Source of the DNA: Desulfobacteraceae bacterium
GTDB lineage: Bacteria > Desulfobacterota > Desulfobacteria > Desulfobacterales > JAABTS01
Direction: 5' to 3'
Assembly: GCA_011389735.1 (NCBI GenBank)
Contig: JAABTS010000003.1
Span: forward strand, 18,509-82,508
DNA length: 64,000 nucleotides
Part shown: piece after piece, positions 10,013 through 19,358 of the stretch
How positions within the stretch are numbered: position 1 is the first letter of the stretch
Layout: the number at the start of each line of letters is the position of its first letter
Program-made: the position numbers and the translations under genes
Notes under the pieces: model-generated
The model's input: only the letters and a program-made list of their open reading frames with translations
The model's database searches: none
Told to the model about the DNA's origin: nothing

Positions 10013-10942
10013 ATGGTTGATGAGGTTTATGATTTGGCGATAATCGGAGGCGGACCGGCCGGTTTGACGGCCGGTATGTACGCCGCCAGGGCTCGTCTGA
10101 ACGTTGTCATGATTGAAAAACTGGCTCCGGGAGGCCAGGTTCTGGTGACTGACTGGGTTGAAAATTATCCGGGGTTTCCGGAAGGTGTCAGCGGCGCCGA
10201 CCTGATACAGCGTATGACGGATCAGGCGGTTCATTTCGGGCTCAAAATTCAGACAGACGAAGTGATGTCTGTCGATATTTCGGATTCGATAAAAAACATA
10301 AATCTTTACGAAGGCGTTGTTCACGCCAAAGCGATCATCATCGCCACGGGCGCGTCTCCGAAAAAGTTAGGCATACCTGGGGAAGACATGTTTTATGGAA
10401 GAGGAATCTCCACCTGCGCCACCTGCGACGCTCCGTTTTTCAGGGATAAGGTGGTGGCGGCCGTAGGAGGAGGGGACACCGCGGTTCAGGAAAGCATTTT
10501 TCTCACTAAATTTGCTAAAAAGGTGTACCTTGTTCACAGGCGGGATCAATTGAGAGCCACTGGGATTTTAAGGGAAAGGGCCGTTCGGAACGACAGGATA
10601 GAGATTTTGTGGGACAGCGTGCTGACAGGCGTCAGCGGTCTGAGCAATGTGGAGGCGATTGATGTCAAAAACGTGAAAACCGGCGATATTACAAAACTTT
10701 CCGTTGACGGGTGTTTTATCTGGATCGGCATCCAGCCCAATGCGACGTTTTTGGAAGATGATTTAAAACTGGACGAATATGGATTCATCATCACGGATCA
10801 GGAAATGAAAACATCCGTTCCCGGCGTGTTCGCCGCAGGGGATATCCGAAGCACCTCTCTGCGCCAGATTGCGACGGCTGTCGGAGAAGGCGCCTTAGCC
10901 GCGGTAACCGCCGAACATTATATCGAGAACATGAGTAAATGA
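10013..10942 (+). CDS. trxB: Thioredoxin-disulfide reductase
   Basis: IIGGGPAGLTAGMYAARA, CATCDAPFFRDK, GVFAAGDIR. Confidence 0.95.
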   Translation: MVDEVYDLAIIGGGPAGLTAGMYAARARLNVVMIEKLAPGGQVLVTDWVENYPGFPEGVSGADLIQRMTDQAVHFGLKIQTDEVMSVDISDSIKNINLYEGVVHAKAIIIATGASPKKLGIPGEDMFYGRGISTCATCDAPFFRDKVVAAVGGGDTAVQESIFLTKFAKKVYLVHRRDQLRATGILRERAVRNDRIEILWDSVLTGVSGLSNVEAIDVKNVKTGDITKLSVDGCFIWIGIQPNATFLEDDLKLDEYGFIITDQEMKTSVPGVFAAGDIRSTSLRQIATAVGEGALAAVTAEHYIENMSK

Positions 10943-11601
10943 TTCAAAAGCTTGTCGCATCCATATTGATTCTGGCGCTGGTGTCAGGCTGCGCCTCGTT
11001 TTTCGCCCCTGAAGCGGAAAAAACTGCGGCCGAATTGATGGCTGAAGGAACAGCCGAGTTCGAGGACGGGGACTACCTGGACGCGATCAAGGCCTTCCAA
11101 AAACTGAAAGACTGGTATCCGTTCAGCAAATACGCAATTCAGGCCGAACTGAAAATCGCGGACGCCCATTATAACCTGAAGCAATACGAAGAGGCGATCA
11201 TTGCGTATGAGTCTTTTGAGAAGCTTCATCCCCGAAATGAGGCCGTTCCTCGTGTAGTTTACCGAATCGGTCGATGCTATTTCGACCGGATTGACACGAT
11301 TGACCGGGACCGGATTACAGTGGAAAAGGCCATGGATACTTTCAAGCGCCTTAGAGACCGGTTTCCGGGGAATGAATTTTCAGAAAAAGCAGTTGAACAT
11401 ATTCGAGCGTGCAGAAAAAATCTTGCGGAACGAGAATTTTATGTGGGCCGCTTTTATCTGAAAAGCGATCATTACAAAGCGGCCCTGCACCGGTTTGAAA
11501 TCGTAAGAGACGAGTATTCGGACGTTCAAATCGGCGAAGATATTACCAAATATATCAAAAAATGTGAACGGTTGATCGCAAAAGGCGAATCCGCGGAATA
11601 G
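10939..11601 (+). CDS. bamD: Outer membrane protein assembly factor BamD
   Basis: Lipoprotein signal (LVSGCASFF) plus TPR-like repeats, ATGA overlap with trxB. Confidence 0.85.
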   Translation: MIQKLVASILILALVSGCASFFAPEAEKTAAELMAEGTAEFEDGDYLDAIKAFQKLKDWYPFSKYAIQAELKIADAHYNLKQYEEAIIAYESFEKLHPRNEAVPRVVYRIGRCYFDRIDTIDRDRITVEKAMDTFKRLRDRFPGNEFSEKAVEHIRACRKNLAEREFYVGRFYLKSDHYKAALHRFEIVRDEYSDVQIGEDITKYIKKCERLIAKGESAE

Positions 11602-11619
11602 TTCCACGCTTTCTTTCCA

Positions 11620-11658
11620 GCGGCGAACCGGTATGCACATTCCGGCTCGCCGCCTTTT
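11620..11658 (+). terminator. Possible rho-independent terminator after bamD
   Basis: CGGCGAACCGG-loop-CCGGCTCGCCG followed by ccttttaaaa. Confidence 0.5.
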
Positions 11659-11714
11659 AAAATTCATTTCCGAAAACCTGCATTTGACTGCCGCAAAGCG
11701 GTACTCGATTTCGC

Positions 11715-12593
11715 TCAGCGCCTCCTTAACTTCTGAATCCCATTGCCCGTAATGATAAAGCACAGTCCTGCGACGGAGGACCATCGGATCGTTTCTCCCA
11801 GAAAAAAGTGAATAAATACTAAAGATAAAAAGGGCGAGAAGAAAATAAGGTTGCCGGTTTTGGCCACGGATTCGGACAACCGGAGGGCTTTAAGCCATAA
11901 AACAAAAGTGACGCCCATTTCAAACAAACCGATATATAACCCGCCGAAAACGACCGGCGCGGTCAATTCTGGGAAGCTTGAAAACACAAGGACGGATATC
12001 AGAATGAACGGGAAGGCCGTCAGAAAATTGAGGAACAGGCTCATGATCGGGTCCAGCGTGTTCCGGGTGTTGTAAATCCAATACAGCGCCCATATGATTG
12101 TACTCCCAAGCGCCAGAAGGACTCCGTGAAGATTACTGAATTCGAGAGAGAACGGTTTCCCGTGTGTGGAAATCACCAGAACTCCGAAATAACTTATACA
12201 TATGGCGATGATATCCAGTTTTTGGATTTTTTGTCGAAGCAGAGGAATCGACAGGATAGTCAGGGTAATGGCCCATGTGTAGTTCAAAGGCTGGGCTTCC
12301 TGAGCCGGCAGCAGGTCGTAGGCTTTCAGGAGAACCGTATAATACAGGAAAGGGTTCAAAACGCCGAGGAACGCGCAGAAAGCGATATCTTTCACCGAAT
12401 AACGGAATATGACGGGGAGTTTTCCGGCAAATAATAGAATCAGGAACAGGGCCGCAACGGATACGATATCTGCCAGAAGTAGAAGCTGTAGCGGGTCGAG
12501 GTGTTTCAGGGACAATTTGAACGCAGTCGCCACCGTCGACCAGATCAACACGACGACGGCGGCGTAAATATAAGCATGTTTCTGATTTTGCAA
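11715..12593 (-). CDS. DMT/EamA family transporter
   Basis: Multi-TM EamA-like repeats (VVLIWSTVATAFKLSLKHLDPLQ; GSTIIWALYWIYN). Confidence 0.88.
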   Translation of the reverse strand: MQNQKHAYIYAAVVVLIWSTVATAFKLSLKHLDPLQLLLLADIVSVAALFLILLFAGKLPVIFRYSVKDIAFCAFLGVLNPFLYYTVLLKAYDLLPAQEAQPLNYTWAITLTILSIPLLRQKIQKLDIIAICISYFGVLVISTHGKPFSLEFSNLHGVLLALGSTIIWALYWIYNTRNTLDPIMSLFLNFLTAFPFILISVLVFSSFPELTAPVVFGGLYIGLFEMGVTFVLWLKALRLSESVAKTGNLIFFSPFLSLVFIHFFLGETIRWSSVAGLCFIITGNGIQKLRRR

Positions 12594-12611
12594 AAGAAAC
12601 GAACCCTCCTT

Positions 12612-14114
12612 TTAAATTTTCATGGCCACGACCGGATCGACTTTGGACGCTTTGCGCACCGGAAGGTAGGCCGCGGTGAAGGTGATGGGAATCAATGGGA
12701 TAAGGGGGAGAATTTGTATCCACGCCGGAGCCGTAAGCCATGCGACGGAAAAATCCCCTACCGCGCTGATGAGGATAAATATTTCACTATGAACCATTTT
12801 TAATGGAATCCGGTTGAAGGCTCCGGCCGTAAAAAAGCCGATCGCCAGCATTGTCCCGTTTGCGGCGATAAGCGATAGTATCAGCACCTGTAATACTTCG
12901 TAAAAGCATAATTGGTTGAACATGCGTCGAATGTCTTTTCGAGTCGCCCCGATACATCGCATGACGCCGATTTCCTTTATTGAATCCTTCACGTTGACGC
13001 TCAGAATTTTATAAATGGAAAGAATGATAAAAAAGACGAATGGAAGCAGAATGATGACGCCGAAATAGATCAGCCCCGTATTTTTTTTGAGTTCATCGAT
13101 AATTTCCGTTATCATGCGGTTCGGGCTGACCGCCTGGCGTTCAACGACCAGTCCCGTCTTTTCGATGGATCGGGATATCGAATCCTTGAACCCGGTTTTG
13201 CATAAAACATATGCGGACGAAAGTTTTCCGGATTTAGGATGGCGGAATTCATCTTCATGTTGATTCACCGATTCCCTCCGAAGTTGGGTGATTTGTGAGA
13301 TCCGCCGGGCCTGAGACAAAGGGATGACGCCATAGGCCGACAAAGGGTTGTTTGCGCCTCCGCTGTCCTGGATATAGCCCGCAATCTGGAATTTCAGAGG
13401 CAGTGGATCGCAATATTTCACGACGCCGGGTTTTGTTTTAGTGAGATATTCCAGCACCATTTTTTGCTGGGAGGCCGCCCTCCGGAAGAACATGACCGGG
13501 TCATACGCCTTGTCCGGTTCAAAAAAATTCCATCCGAAATAGTCCTGGCCGCAAAATGGATCGATGATAATCGTGAATGTCCGCCCGAGATATAAATCCG
13601 TTTCTTCTTTTTTCCGGCGAATAAAAACGTTTTCGTCCCTGACATAGGATAAATTGAACAGATTCTGGGACAGCAAAATAGGAATCGCTTTTGGGTTGCG
13701 GTTTTGGGAAGGGAGTAAACAATACGTTTTGAATAATTCGTCCTTATATCCGAACAGGGTTTCCGGTTGTATGTAGTTGATTCGATCCATCAGAAAAATG
13801 TGTCCTTTGGAAACATGTAGTTTTCCCTGCACCAATTCGACGCCTTCAAGCTTCGAAACAGCGTCCAGATCTTCCGGCCGAATGAATCTTCGATTTTGAT
13901 AATCGGCCTTCACCATGATCACATTGGGATTGTGATAATCCGTTTTATAGAAAATTTCCACAATTTTGGCGATCACGCCGTATCCTCCGTTGATTAGACA
14001 GATAAGAAAAAACAGGAACGTAAACAGGGCGGCCAACGATTTTTTTCCGCCGCTACGCTTCTTTTTCCCGGTTCTTCTCAGATTCAGCGACAAGGCGTCT
14101 TTGAAGGTGATCAA
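12612..14114 (-). CDS. FtsX/MacB-type ABC transporter permease
   Basis: N-terminal TM, large extracytoplasmic domain, KEIGVMRCIGATRKDIRRMF, C-terminal TMs and AAYLPVRKASKVDPVVAMK. Confidence 0.88.
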   Translation of the reverse strand: MITFKDALSLNLRRTGKKKRSGGKKSLAALFTFLFFLICLINGGYGVIAKIVEIFYKTDYHNPNVIMVKADYQNRRFIRPEDLDAVSKLEGVELVQGKLHVSKGHIFLMDRINYIQPETLFGYKDELFKTYCLLPSQNRNPKAIPILLSQNLFNLSYVRDENVFIRRKKEETDLYLGRTFTIIIDPFCGQDYFGWNFFEPDKAYDPVMFFRRAASQQKMVLEYLTKTKPGVVKYCDPLPLKFQIAGYIQDSGGANNPLSAYGVIPLSQARRISQITQLRRESVNQHEDEFRHPKSGKLSSAYVLCKTGFKDSISRSIEKTGLVVERQAVSPNRMITEIIDELKKNTGLIYFGVIILLPFVFFIILSIYKILSVNVKDSIKEIGVMRCIGATRKDIRRMFNQLCFYEVLQVLILSLIAANGTMLAIGFFTAGAFNRIPLKMVHSEIFILISAVGDFSVAWLTAPAWIQILPLIPLIPITFTAAYLPVRKASKVDPVVAMKI

Positions 14115-14770
14115 TGAAGGGTTCCTTCGATAATGTGTATTTTTTGCTCTCCGAAGTCGGCGATCCAGGGATTGTGAGTCACCAGAAGTATGGCGGTACG
14201 TCGTTGCCGATGGATTTCCGAAAAAATTTCCATCACGGTCCGGCTGGTTTCAAAATCCAGATTTCCGGTCGGTTCGTCGGCGATGATGATGTCCGGTTCC
14301 GTTACCAGGGCTCTTGCAATGGCTACCCGCTGACGTTCGCCGCCGGATAATTCTCCCGGATAATGATCGGTCCTGCTGGAAAGCCCCATGGCGTTCAACA
14401 TGCGGGCTGCGCGTTCACTCCGCTCGGATGGAGGCGTATTGGAGAATACAAGAGGCAGGCTTACATTTTCAGCGGCGGTCAAATAGTCAACCAGATTAAA
14501 GGATTGAAAAACAAACCCGATCGATGTGTTTCGAATGCGGGAAAGCTCGGTGTCGTTCAGCTTGTGAAGTTCGGTGTTCCGGAACATGACGCGCCCGGTC
14601 GTCGGTGTCAGCAGGCCGCCGCACACCTGCACGAAGGTCGTTTTCCCGGACCCCGACCTGCCGGTGATCGTAACAAAATCTCCCGGCTCAAGATGGAAAT
14701 TCACATTGGTCAACGGTATTACTTTGTTGTGTTTTCCGTATTCAACGGACACATCGACTAAATCGAGCAT
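14111..14770 (-). CDS. ABC transporter ATP-binding protein (LolD/MacB-like)
   Basis: Walker A GRSGSGKTT, LSGGERQRVAIARAL, ADEPTGNLD. Confidence 0.95.
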   Translation of the reverse strand: MLDLVDVSVEYGKHNKVIPLTNVNFHLEPGDFVTITGRSGSGKTTFVQVCGGLLTPTTGRVMFRNTELHKLNDTELSRIRNTSIGFVFQSFNLVDYLTAAENVSLPLVFSNTPPSERSERAARMLNAMGLSSRTDHYPGELSGGERQRVAIARALVTEPDIIIADEPTGNLDFETSRTVMEIFSEIHRQRRTAILLVTHNPWIADFGEQKIHIIEGTLH

Positions 14771-14947
14771 ATCCCAAAGGCGCCTTGTGAAAAGTTTCTG
14801 AAATCAATACCGTAACGATACCTCAAAAACGAGTCAAGGTAAACACCTTTCAAAGCAACCATTGAAAATTCGCCACAACACTTTTCAGATAATGAATCGA
14901 TGCGATTTCAAATGGGATATTCTTGACATACACATGAAGCTTCATTA

Positions 14948-15058
14948 TATATAGTTTTTCAGAATCAATTTATAAGAAGCGGGATTTGTGATAATATGAA
15001 TCGTATATTCCATTCCAGTCCGGCGGCGCAATTATATTTGATGTCCGAAAGGCTGTGT
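14948..15058. repeat. Degraded family A repeat
   Basis: tatagtttttcagaatcaatttataagaagcggg...aattatatttgatgtccgaaaggctgtg; arms match A with substitutions. Confidence 0.5.
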
Positions 15059-15116
15059 CGCAGTATATGAGATTAACCCGGATCGACCATTGAAAAACCA
15101 TGAAAGGAAATACGCC

Positions 15117-15749
15117 ATGAAAAGATATATAGCCTTGATACTGATGGTCTTTTGTGTCAACCTTGCTTTTGCTGAAGACAAAAATCCGATGGATTCGTTG
15201 AAAGAGCCGATCGATAGAGTTATCGATATCCTGAAAGATCCTAAATTCGAAGATTCGGCGAAAAAAGAGAAACAGGCTGAATTGATATGGGAGATTATAG
15301 AAGATGTTTTCGATTTTAAAAAAATCGGCGAGTTGACGCTCGGAAATTTCAGAAAAGATTTTTCAGAAGAACAGCTTGACGAGTTCACGGAAGAGTTTGC
15401 GGATTTGCTGGGAAACACCTACCTGAAAAAAATTCAGGGAGAGTATGAAAATGAGAAAGTCGATTATCTCAGCCAGAAAATCGGAAGCGGGGCCAACTCG
15501 GACAAAGCCATGGTGGAAACGGTCATTATCCGGGAAGGGGTTGGAATTCCGGTCATCTATACCATGTGGAAAAACAAGGGGGTCTGGCGTATTTACGATG
15601 TCAAGGTCGAGGGAGTCAGCCTGGTAAGAAATTATCGCAATCAGTTTCAAAAGATACTTATTGATAAAAAACCGGACGATTTGATCGAAAAAATCAGGAG
15701 AAAGAACGAAAATCGCGGGAAAGGACAGGGTGAGGGTGAAATCGAATAA
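15117..15749 (+). CDS. mlaC: MlaC/Ttg2D family phospholipid-binding periplasmic protein
   Basis: Signal peptide, then DFKKIGELTLGNFRKDFSEEQLDEFTEEFADLLGNTYLKKI and ..WRIYDVKVEGVSLVRNYRNQF. Confidence 0.9.
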   Translation: MKRYIALILMVFCVNLAFAEDKNPMDSLKEPIDRVIDILKDPKFEDSAKKEKQAELIWEIIEDVFDFKKIGELTLGNFRKDFSEEQLDEFTEEFADLLGNTYLKKIQGEYENEKVDYLSQKIGSGANSDKAMVETVIIREGVGIPVIYTMWKNKGVWRIYDVKVEGVSLVRNYRNQFQKILIDKKPDDLIEKIRRKNENRGKGQGEGEIE

Positions 15750-16578
15750 GGCGATGCGCCTTTTTTTATTGTTCTTGATGTCGGGATGCCTGGTCTCGTT
15801 AATGCTGGTTTGCGGCTGCGGAACAGGCAATCAAGCTCTTAAAAAGGAGGGCCCGGTTTATTTAGCTGACGCTTCGGAAGGCTTCCCGCCGCCCGAAGGC
15901 CAATCCGACGCCGATTTTCTCGAATTCGGATTTGAAGAAGACACGGCCGTGGAAAAGTCGTCGCCGTCCGTTAATGTCTCCGACCCTCTGGGGCCATGGA
16001 ACAGAATGATGTTCAAAGTGAATGACAAACTCTATCTATGGGTGTTAAAACCGGTTGCAACAGGATACAAAAAAGTGGTTCCGGAAATCGCCCGAACCGG
16101 TCTTAGAAATTTTTTTAACAACGTATCCACCCCGGTCAGGCTGGCCAATTGCGTTTTACAGGGCAAAGGCGAAAAAGCCTGCCATGAAATCGGACGGTTC
16201 CTGGTGAACAGCACAATCGGATTTTTGGGCCTCGGCGATCCGGCCTCATCCCAATTCAATATGAAATCCAGCGATGAAGATCTGGGACAGACCCTGGCGG
16301 TCTATGGGGCCGGCAACGGATTTTACATTGTGTGGCCGATGGTAGGCCCGTCCACCTTTAGAGACACTCTGGGAACAGGGGGGGAATACTTTTTCGACCC
16401 CGTTAATTTTGCAGAAGTCCCTTACGAAATTATGTACGGATGTACAGCCCTCGAAAAAATGAATTCGCTTTCTTTCCGCCTGGGCGATTATGAATCGCTC
16501 AAAAACGCGGCGATCGATCCCTATGACGCATTTCGTGATTTTTACATTCAGTATCGTGAAAAGAAGGTGAAAGAATAA
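15730..16578 (+). CDS. mlaA: MlaA/VacJ family lipoprotein
   Basis: DPLGPWNRMMFKVNDKLYLWVLKPVATGYKKVVP..VNSTIGFLGLGDPA..YIVWPMVGPSTFRDTLG. Confidence 0.93.
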   Translation: MRVKSNKAMRLFLLFLMSGCLVSLMLVCGCGTGNQALKKEGPVYLADASEGFPPPEGQSDADFLEFGFEEDTAVEKSSPSVNVSDPLGPWNRMMFKVNDKLYLWVLKPVATGYKKVVPEIARTGLRNFFNNVSTPVRLANCVLQGKGEKACHEIGRFLVNSTIGFLGLGDPASSQFNMKSSDEDLGQTLAVYGAGNGFYIVWPMVGPSTFRDTLGTGGEYFFDPVNFAEVPYEIMYGCTALEKMNSLSFRLGDYESLKNAAIDPYDAFRDFYIQYREKKVKE

Positions 16579-16609
16579 GGGAAGTTTATTTTCTGTGATT
16601 TCCCTGATA
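16579..16609. repeat. Partial family C repeat (right arm)
   Basis: gggaagtttattttctgtgatttccctgat, matches right arm of copies at 26970 and 36544; abuts mlaA TAA stop. Confidence 0.55.
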
Positions 16610-16704
16610 TCCCTTTTGAGTCCTTCAATCTCACCGGGCCGGTCACGCAGTGAAATTGAGTTTTCGGAAACCTGCGGCGCAAAGGATTTGATCGATTAAT
16701 CCCC

Positions 16705-17673
16705 ATGTCCCTTGAAATCCAAAGCTTAAGTATCATCCTTATTCTTCCGATCGCCTGTATAATTGATTTTCTCATCGGCGACCCTCGATTTTTGCCGCAT
16801 CCGGTTCGATGGATCGGCCGTGCGATTGAATGGGCGGAACCGGAATTCCGGAAGCTAAAATGCAATCTCGAAACATCAGGCCTTTTGTTCGCGATTTGCC
16901 TGATCGGAATCGTTTTTACATCCGCATGGGCGATTATACGGATTGCCGACATGATTCATCCGCTAATCGGTGTCGTATTGCGAATAATCCTCATTTTTTA
17001 TTGTATTTCGATCCGAAGCCTGGAAAAAGCGGCGATGGATGTATACCGGCGTCTTGCGGAAAAAGATATATCGAGTGCGCGGCGGGCGCTTTCCATGATT
17101 GTCGGGAGAGAAACCGCCGTTTTAGATGAGGAGGGAATTGTCCGGGCGTCCGTGGAAACGGTGTCGGAAAATTTTGTCGATGGCGTGGCGTCGCCCGTTT
17201 TTTTTGCGGTCATCGGCGGCGCTCCGCTGGCTCTGGCCTATAAAGCTGCGAACACACTGGATTCCATGATCGGGTATCGCAACGACGCCTATCTTGAGTT
17301 CGGCCGGGCGTCCGCTCTGATCGACGATGTTTTGAATTTTATTCCGGCCCGTCTTTCCGTTCCTGTTATCGCTCTTGCCGCTTTTTTCCCGGCGGGCCGC
17401 AGCCTTCCGGCGCTTGTTACGGGGTTTCGGGAAGGCCGCAATCATGCAAGCCCCAATGCGGGATATCCCGAGGCGGCCTTTGCAGGCGCTCTGGCCGTGA
17501 AACTGGGAGGGCCGAACAGGTATCATGGAAAAAAGGTGGTAAAACCGTATATCGGAACCGCCTTTCCGGGCCCCGGCCTTCGCCATATCAAGCAGGCCTG
17601 CGATCTGATGATTCTGTCGTCCGTGATTTGGATCGCTTTTGCCGTTGCGGCCGCGGTAATGTTTTCCGGGTAA
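16705..17673 (+). CDS. cbiB: Adenosylcobinamide-phosphate synthase
   Basis: CIIDFLIGDPRFLPHPVRWIGRAI, VETVSENFVDGVASPVFFAVIGGAPLALAYKAANTLDSMIGYRN. Confidence 0.95.
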   Translation: MSLEIQSLSIILILPIACIIDFLIGDPRFLPHPVRWIGRAIEWAEPEFRKLKCNLETSGLLFAICLIGIVFTSAWAIIRIADMIHPLIGVVLRIILIFYCISIRSLEKAAMDVYRRLAEKDISSARRALSMIVGRETAVLDEEGIVRASVETVSENFVDGVASPVFFAVIGGAPLALAYKAANTLDSMIGYRNDAYLEFGRASALIDDVLNFIPARLSVPVIALAAFFPAGRSLPALVTGFREGRNHASPNAGYPEAAFAGALAVKLGGPNRYHGKKVVKPYIGTAFPGPGLRHIKQACDLMILSSVIWIAFAVAAAVMFSG

Positions 17674-17730
17674 AAAAATCGGAAAATGGAATTTGACGGA
17701 GTTTGAGAGATTGAATTTTACGAGGCGGCC

Positions 17731-18579
17731 ATGATGGTTCAAACACAAACGGATATACGCGGCCAATACCCGAATTTACCGGGAATCTACCGGTCATTGA
17801 ATCATTTTCGATTAGGAACCACATCCTATATTTATCCGGATAACCGGATACCGAATATAAAACGGATCGGCCCTTACCTGGATGAAATCGAGCTGCTGCT
17901 GTTTCAGAGCATTTCACCGGACGCGCTTCCAACCGAAAGCGAAATCGATGAATTGAAGATCCTTGCCCAGGAAAATGATTTTTCCTATAATATTCATCTG
18001 CCTGCGGATGTTTCCATGACCGATCTGGATACGCAAGTGGCTGAAAACGCAGTTGAATCGATTTTCCGAGTTATTGAGCTGACGGCCCCGCTATCCCCGT
18101 CCACTTACACCCTGCATCTTCCTTACGATATCGAAGACCGGTCGGCGCAGATGATCGGCAAATGGCGGGAAAATGCGTTTAACAGTGTGGAACGGCTCCT
18201 GTTCAAAGGGGTTGAGAGTCAAAAGATTTCTGTGGAAGTCATGAATTATCCGTTCGGATGGATTTTTCCGGTGGTGCGGGATCTCGATCTTTCCATTTGC
18301 CTCGATCTGGGGCATATCATTGACTGCCATCAATCCGTTTCGGAAATGTTCGAGATCTACGGAAAGAAAACCACCATCATGCATCTGCACGGAATAAAAG
18401 AAGGGCGGGACCACCGGGCCATCGATGAACTCCCGGCGTACATCGAAGACGAAATTATTCCAATCCTGCAAGTTTTTTCAGGAGTTCTGTCCCTGGAAAT
18501 TTTTTCATACGAGGATTTGTACGATTCCCTCAAGACCCTTGAAAGATGGGGCGTTGCAGCCGCATCCCAGCCGAACTGA
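17731..18579 (+). CDS. cbiR: TIM-barrel (AP endonuclease 2 / xylose isomerase-like) protein; probable CbiR-type cobamide remodeling phosphodiesterase
   Basis: RLGTTSYIYPDN..., NIHLP, EVMNYPFG, CLDLGH, MHLHG, LSLEIFSYEDL; directly downstream of cbiB. Confidence 0.7.
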   Translation: MMVQTQTDIRGQYPNLPGIYRSLNHFRLGTTSYIYPDNRIPNIKRIGPYLDEIELLLFQSISPDALPTESEIDELKILAQENDFSYNIHLPADVSMTDLDTQVAENAVESIFRVIELTAPLSPSTYTLHLPYDIEDRSAQMIGKWRENAFNSVERLLFKGVESQKISVEVMNYPFGWIFPVVRDLDLSICLDLGHIIDCHQSVSEMFEIYGKKTTIMHLHGIKEGRDHRAIDELPAYIEDEIIPILQVFSGVLSLEIFSYEDLYDSLKTLERWGVAAASQPN

Positions 18580-18593
18580 AAACGCAGGTTCAA

Positions 18594-19259
18594 TCATTTC
18601 GGATATCCAACCGTTTGGGACAAAATGATTTTTTGATACGGTTTTAATTGCATTTTTTTCGCCAGAGCCGCTTTATCGATCCAGCCTCTAACCACTGTGG
18701 CAAGGCCCTTGACGGCGCAGTAAAGATATACGTTCTGGCTGATGAATCCGGTGTCCGCGGCGGCATAAATTACTTTTTCGGATTCGTCGGATACCCTCAA
18801 CTTTGAAAGATCAGCTACGTAAACAAGATTGACCGGAGCCTCGTCCACGAAATCCTGGCGGCCGCAAAAAGCCCGGATATCTTCGTCCAAAACAGGAACC
18901 AGTCGATTCGGTTTTGCGTCATATAAAAAAAGACCGTCCTTTTTGGCCACATAAATATCGATTTCCTGAGCGTTCATGGCGGAAGGCGCGGTCCGCTTTC
19001 CGGATTCCGTCCGGTTTACGCCAAACCCGGCCCATAGCAATTCAGAAAGCACCTGCTCAGGGATCTCCTTGCTCTCGAAAGATCTGGAACTTTTACGGTT
19101 TTTTAGGGCTTCGATCAGAGTCGCCCCGGAACCGGCGTCCGGAACAGGCGGGTTCGCAGGTTCGGGTTCCGATGCAAATACGCCGGTTGAGTTCAATGTC
19201 CCGTAGAACGCTCCTCCTGCCAACGTTCCGAAAAAACCTCTTCTCGTGATTTCGTTCAT
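18594..19259 (-). CDS. Nitroreductase family protein with Tat signal
   Basis: MNEITRRGFFGTLAGGAFYG leader; KNRKSSRSFESKEIPEQVLSELLWAGFG. Confidence 0.85.
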   Translation of the reverse strand: MNEITRRGFFGTLAGGAFYGTLNSTGVFASEPEPANPPVPDAGSGATLIEALKNRKSSRSFESKEIPEQVLSELLWAGFGVNRTESGKRTAPSAMNAQEIDIYVAKKDGLFLYDAKPNRLVPVLDEDIRAFCGRQDFVDEAPVNLVYVADLSKLRVSDESEKVIYAAADTGFISQNVYLYCAVKGLATVVRGWIDKAALAKKMQLKPYQKIILSQTVGYPK

Positions 19260-19358
19260 GCCTGGGCCTCCATATGTTCGCCGGAAAAAGCCGCCGTGTT
19301 TCCCCGGCCTGAAAAAATACAGGTTTTTAAAGGTAAACGCCACAAAATTGCGTCAAGA

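Noticed and set aside
15117-16578. A full Mla lipid-transport locus
   Set aside because: Only mlaC and mlaA are present; no mlaD, E or F genes in the neighbourhood, and the ABC exporter at 12612-14770 is FtsX/LolD-type, not MlaEF.
16580-16704. Cobalamin riboswitch upstream of cbiB
   Set aside because: No B12-box-like sequence seen; the interval is explained by degraded C and A repeats.
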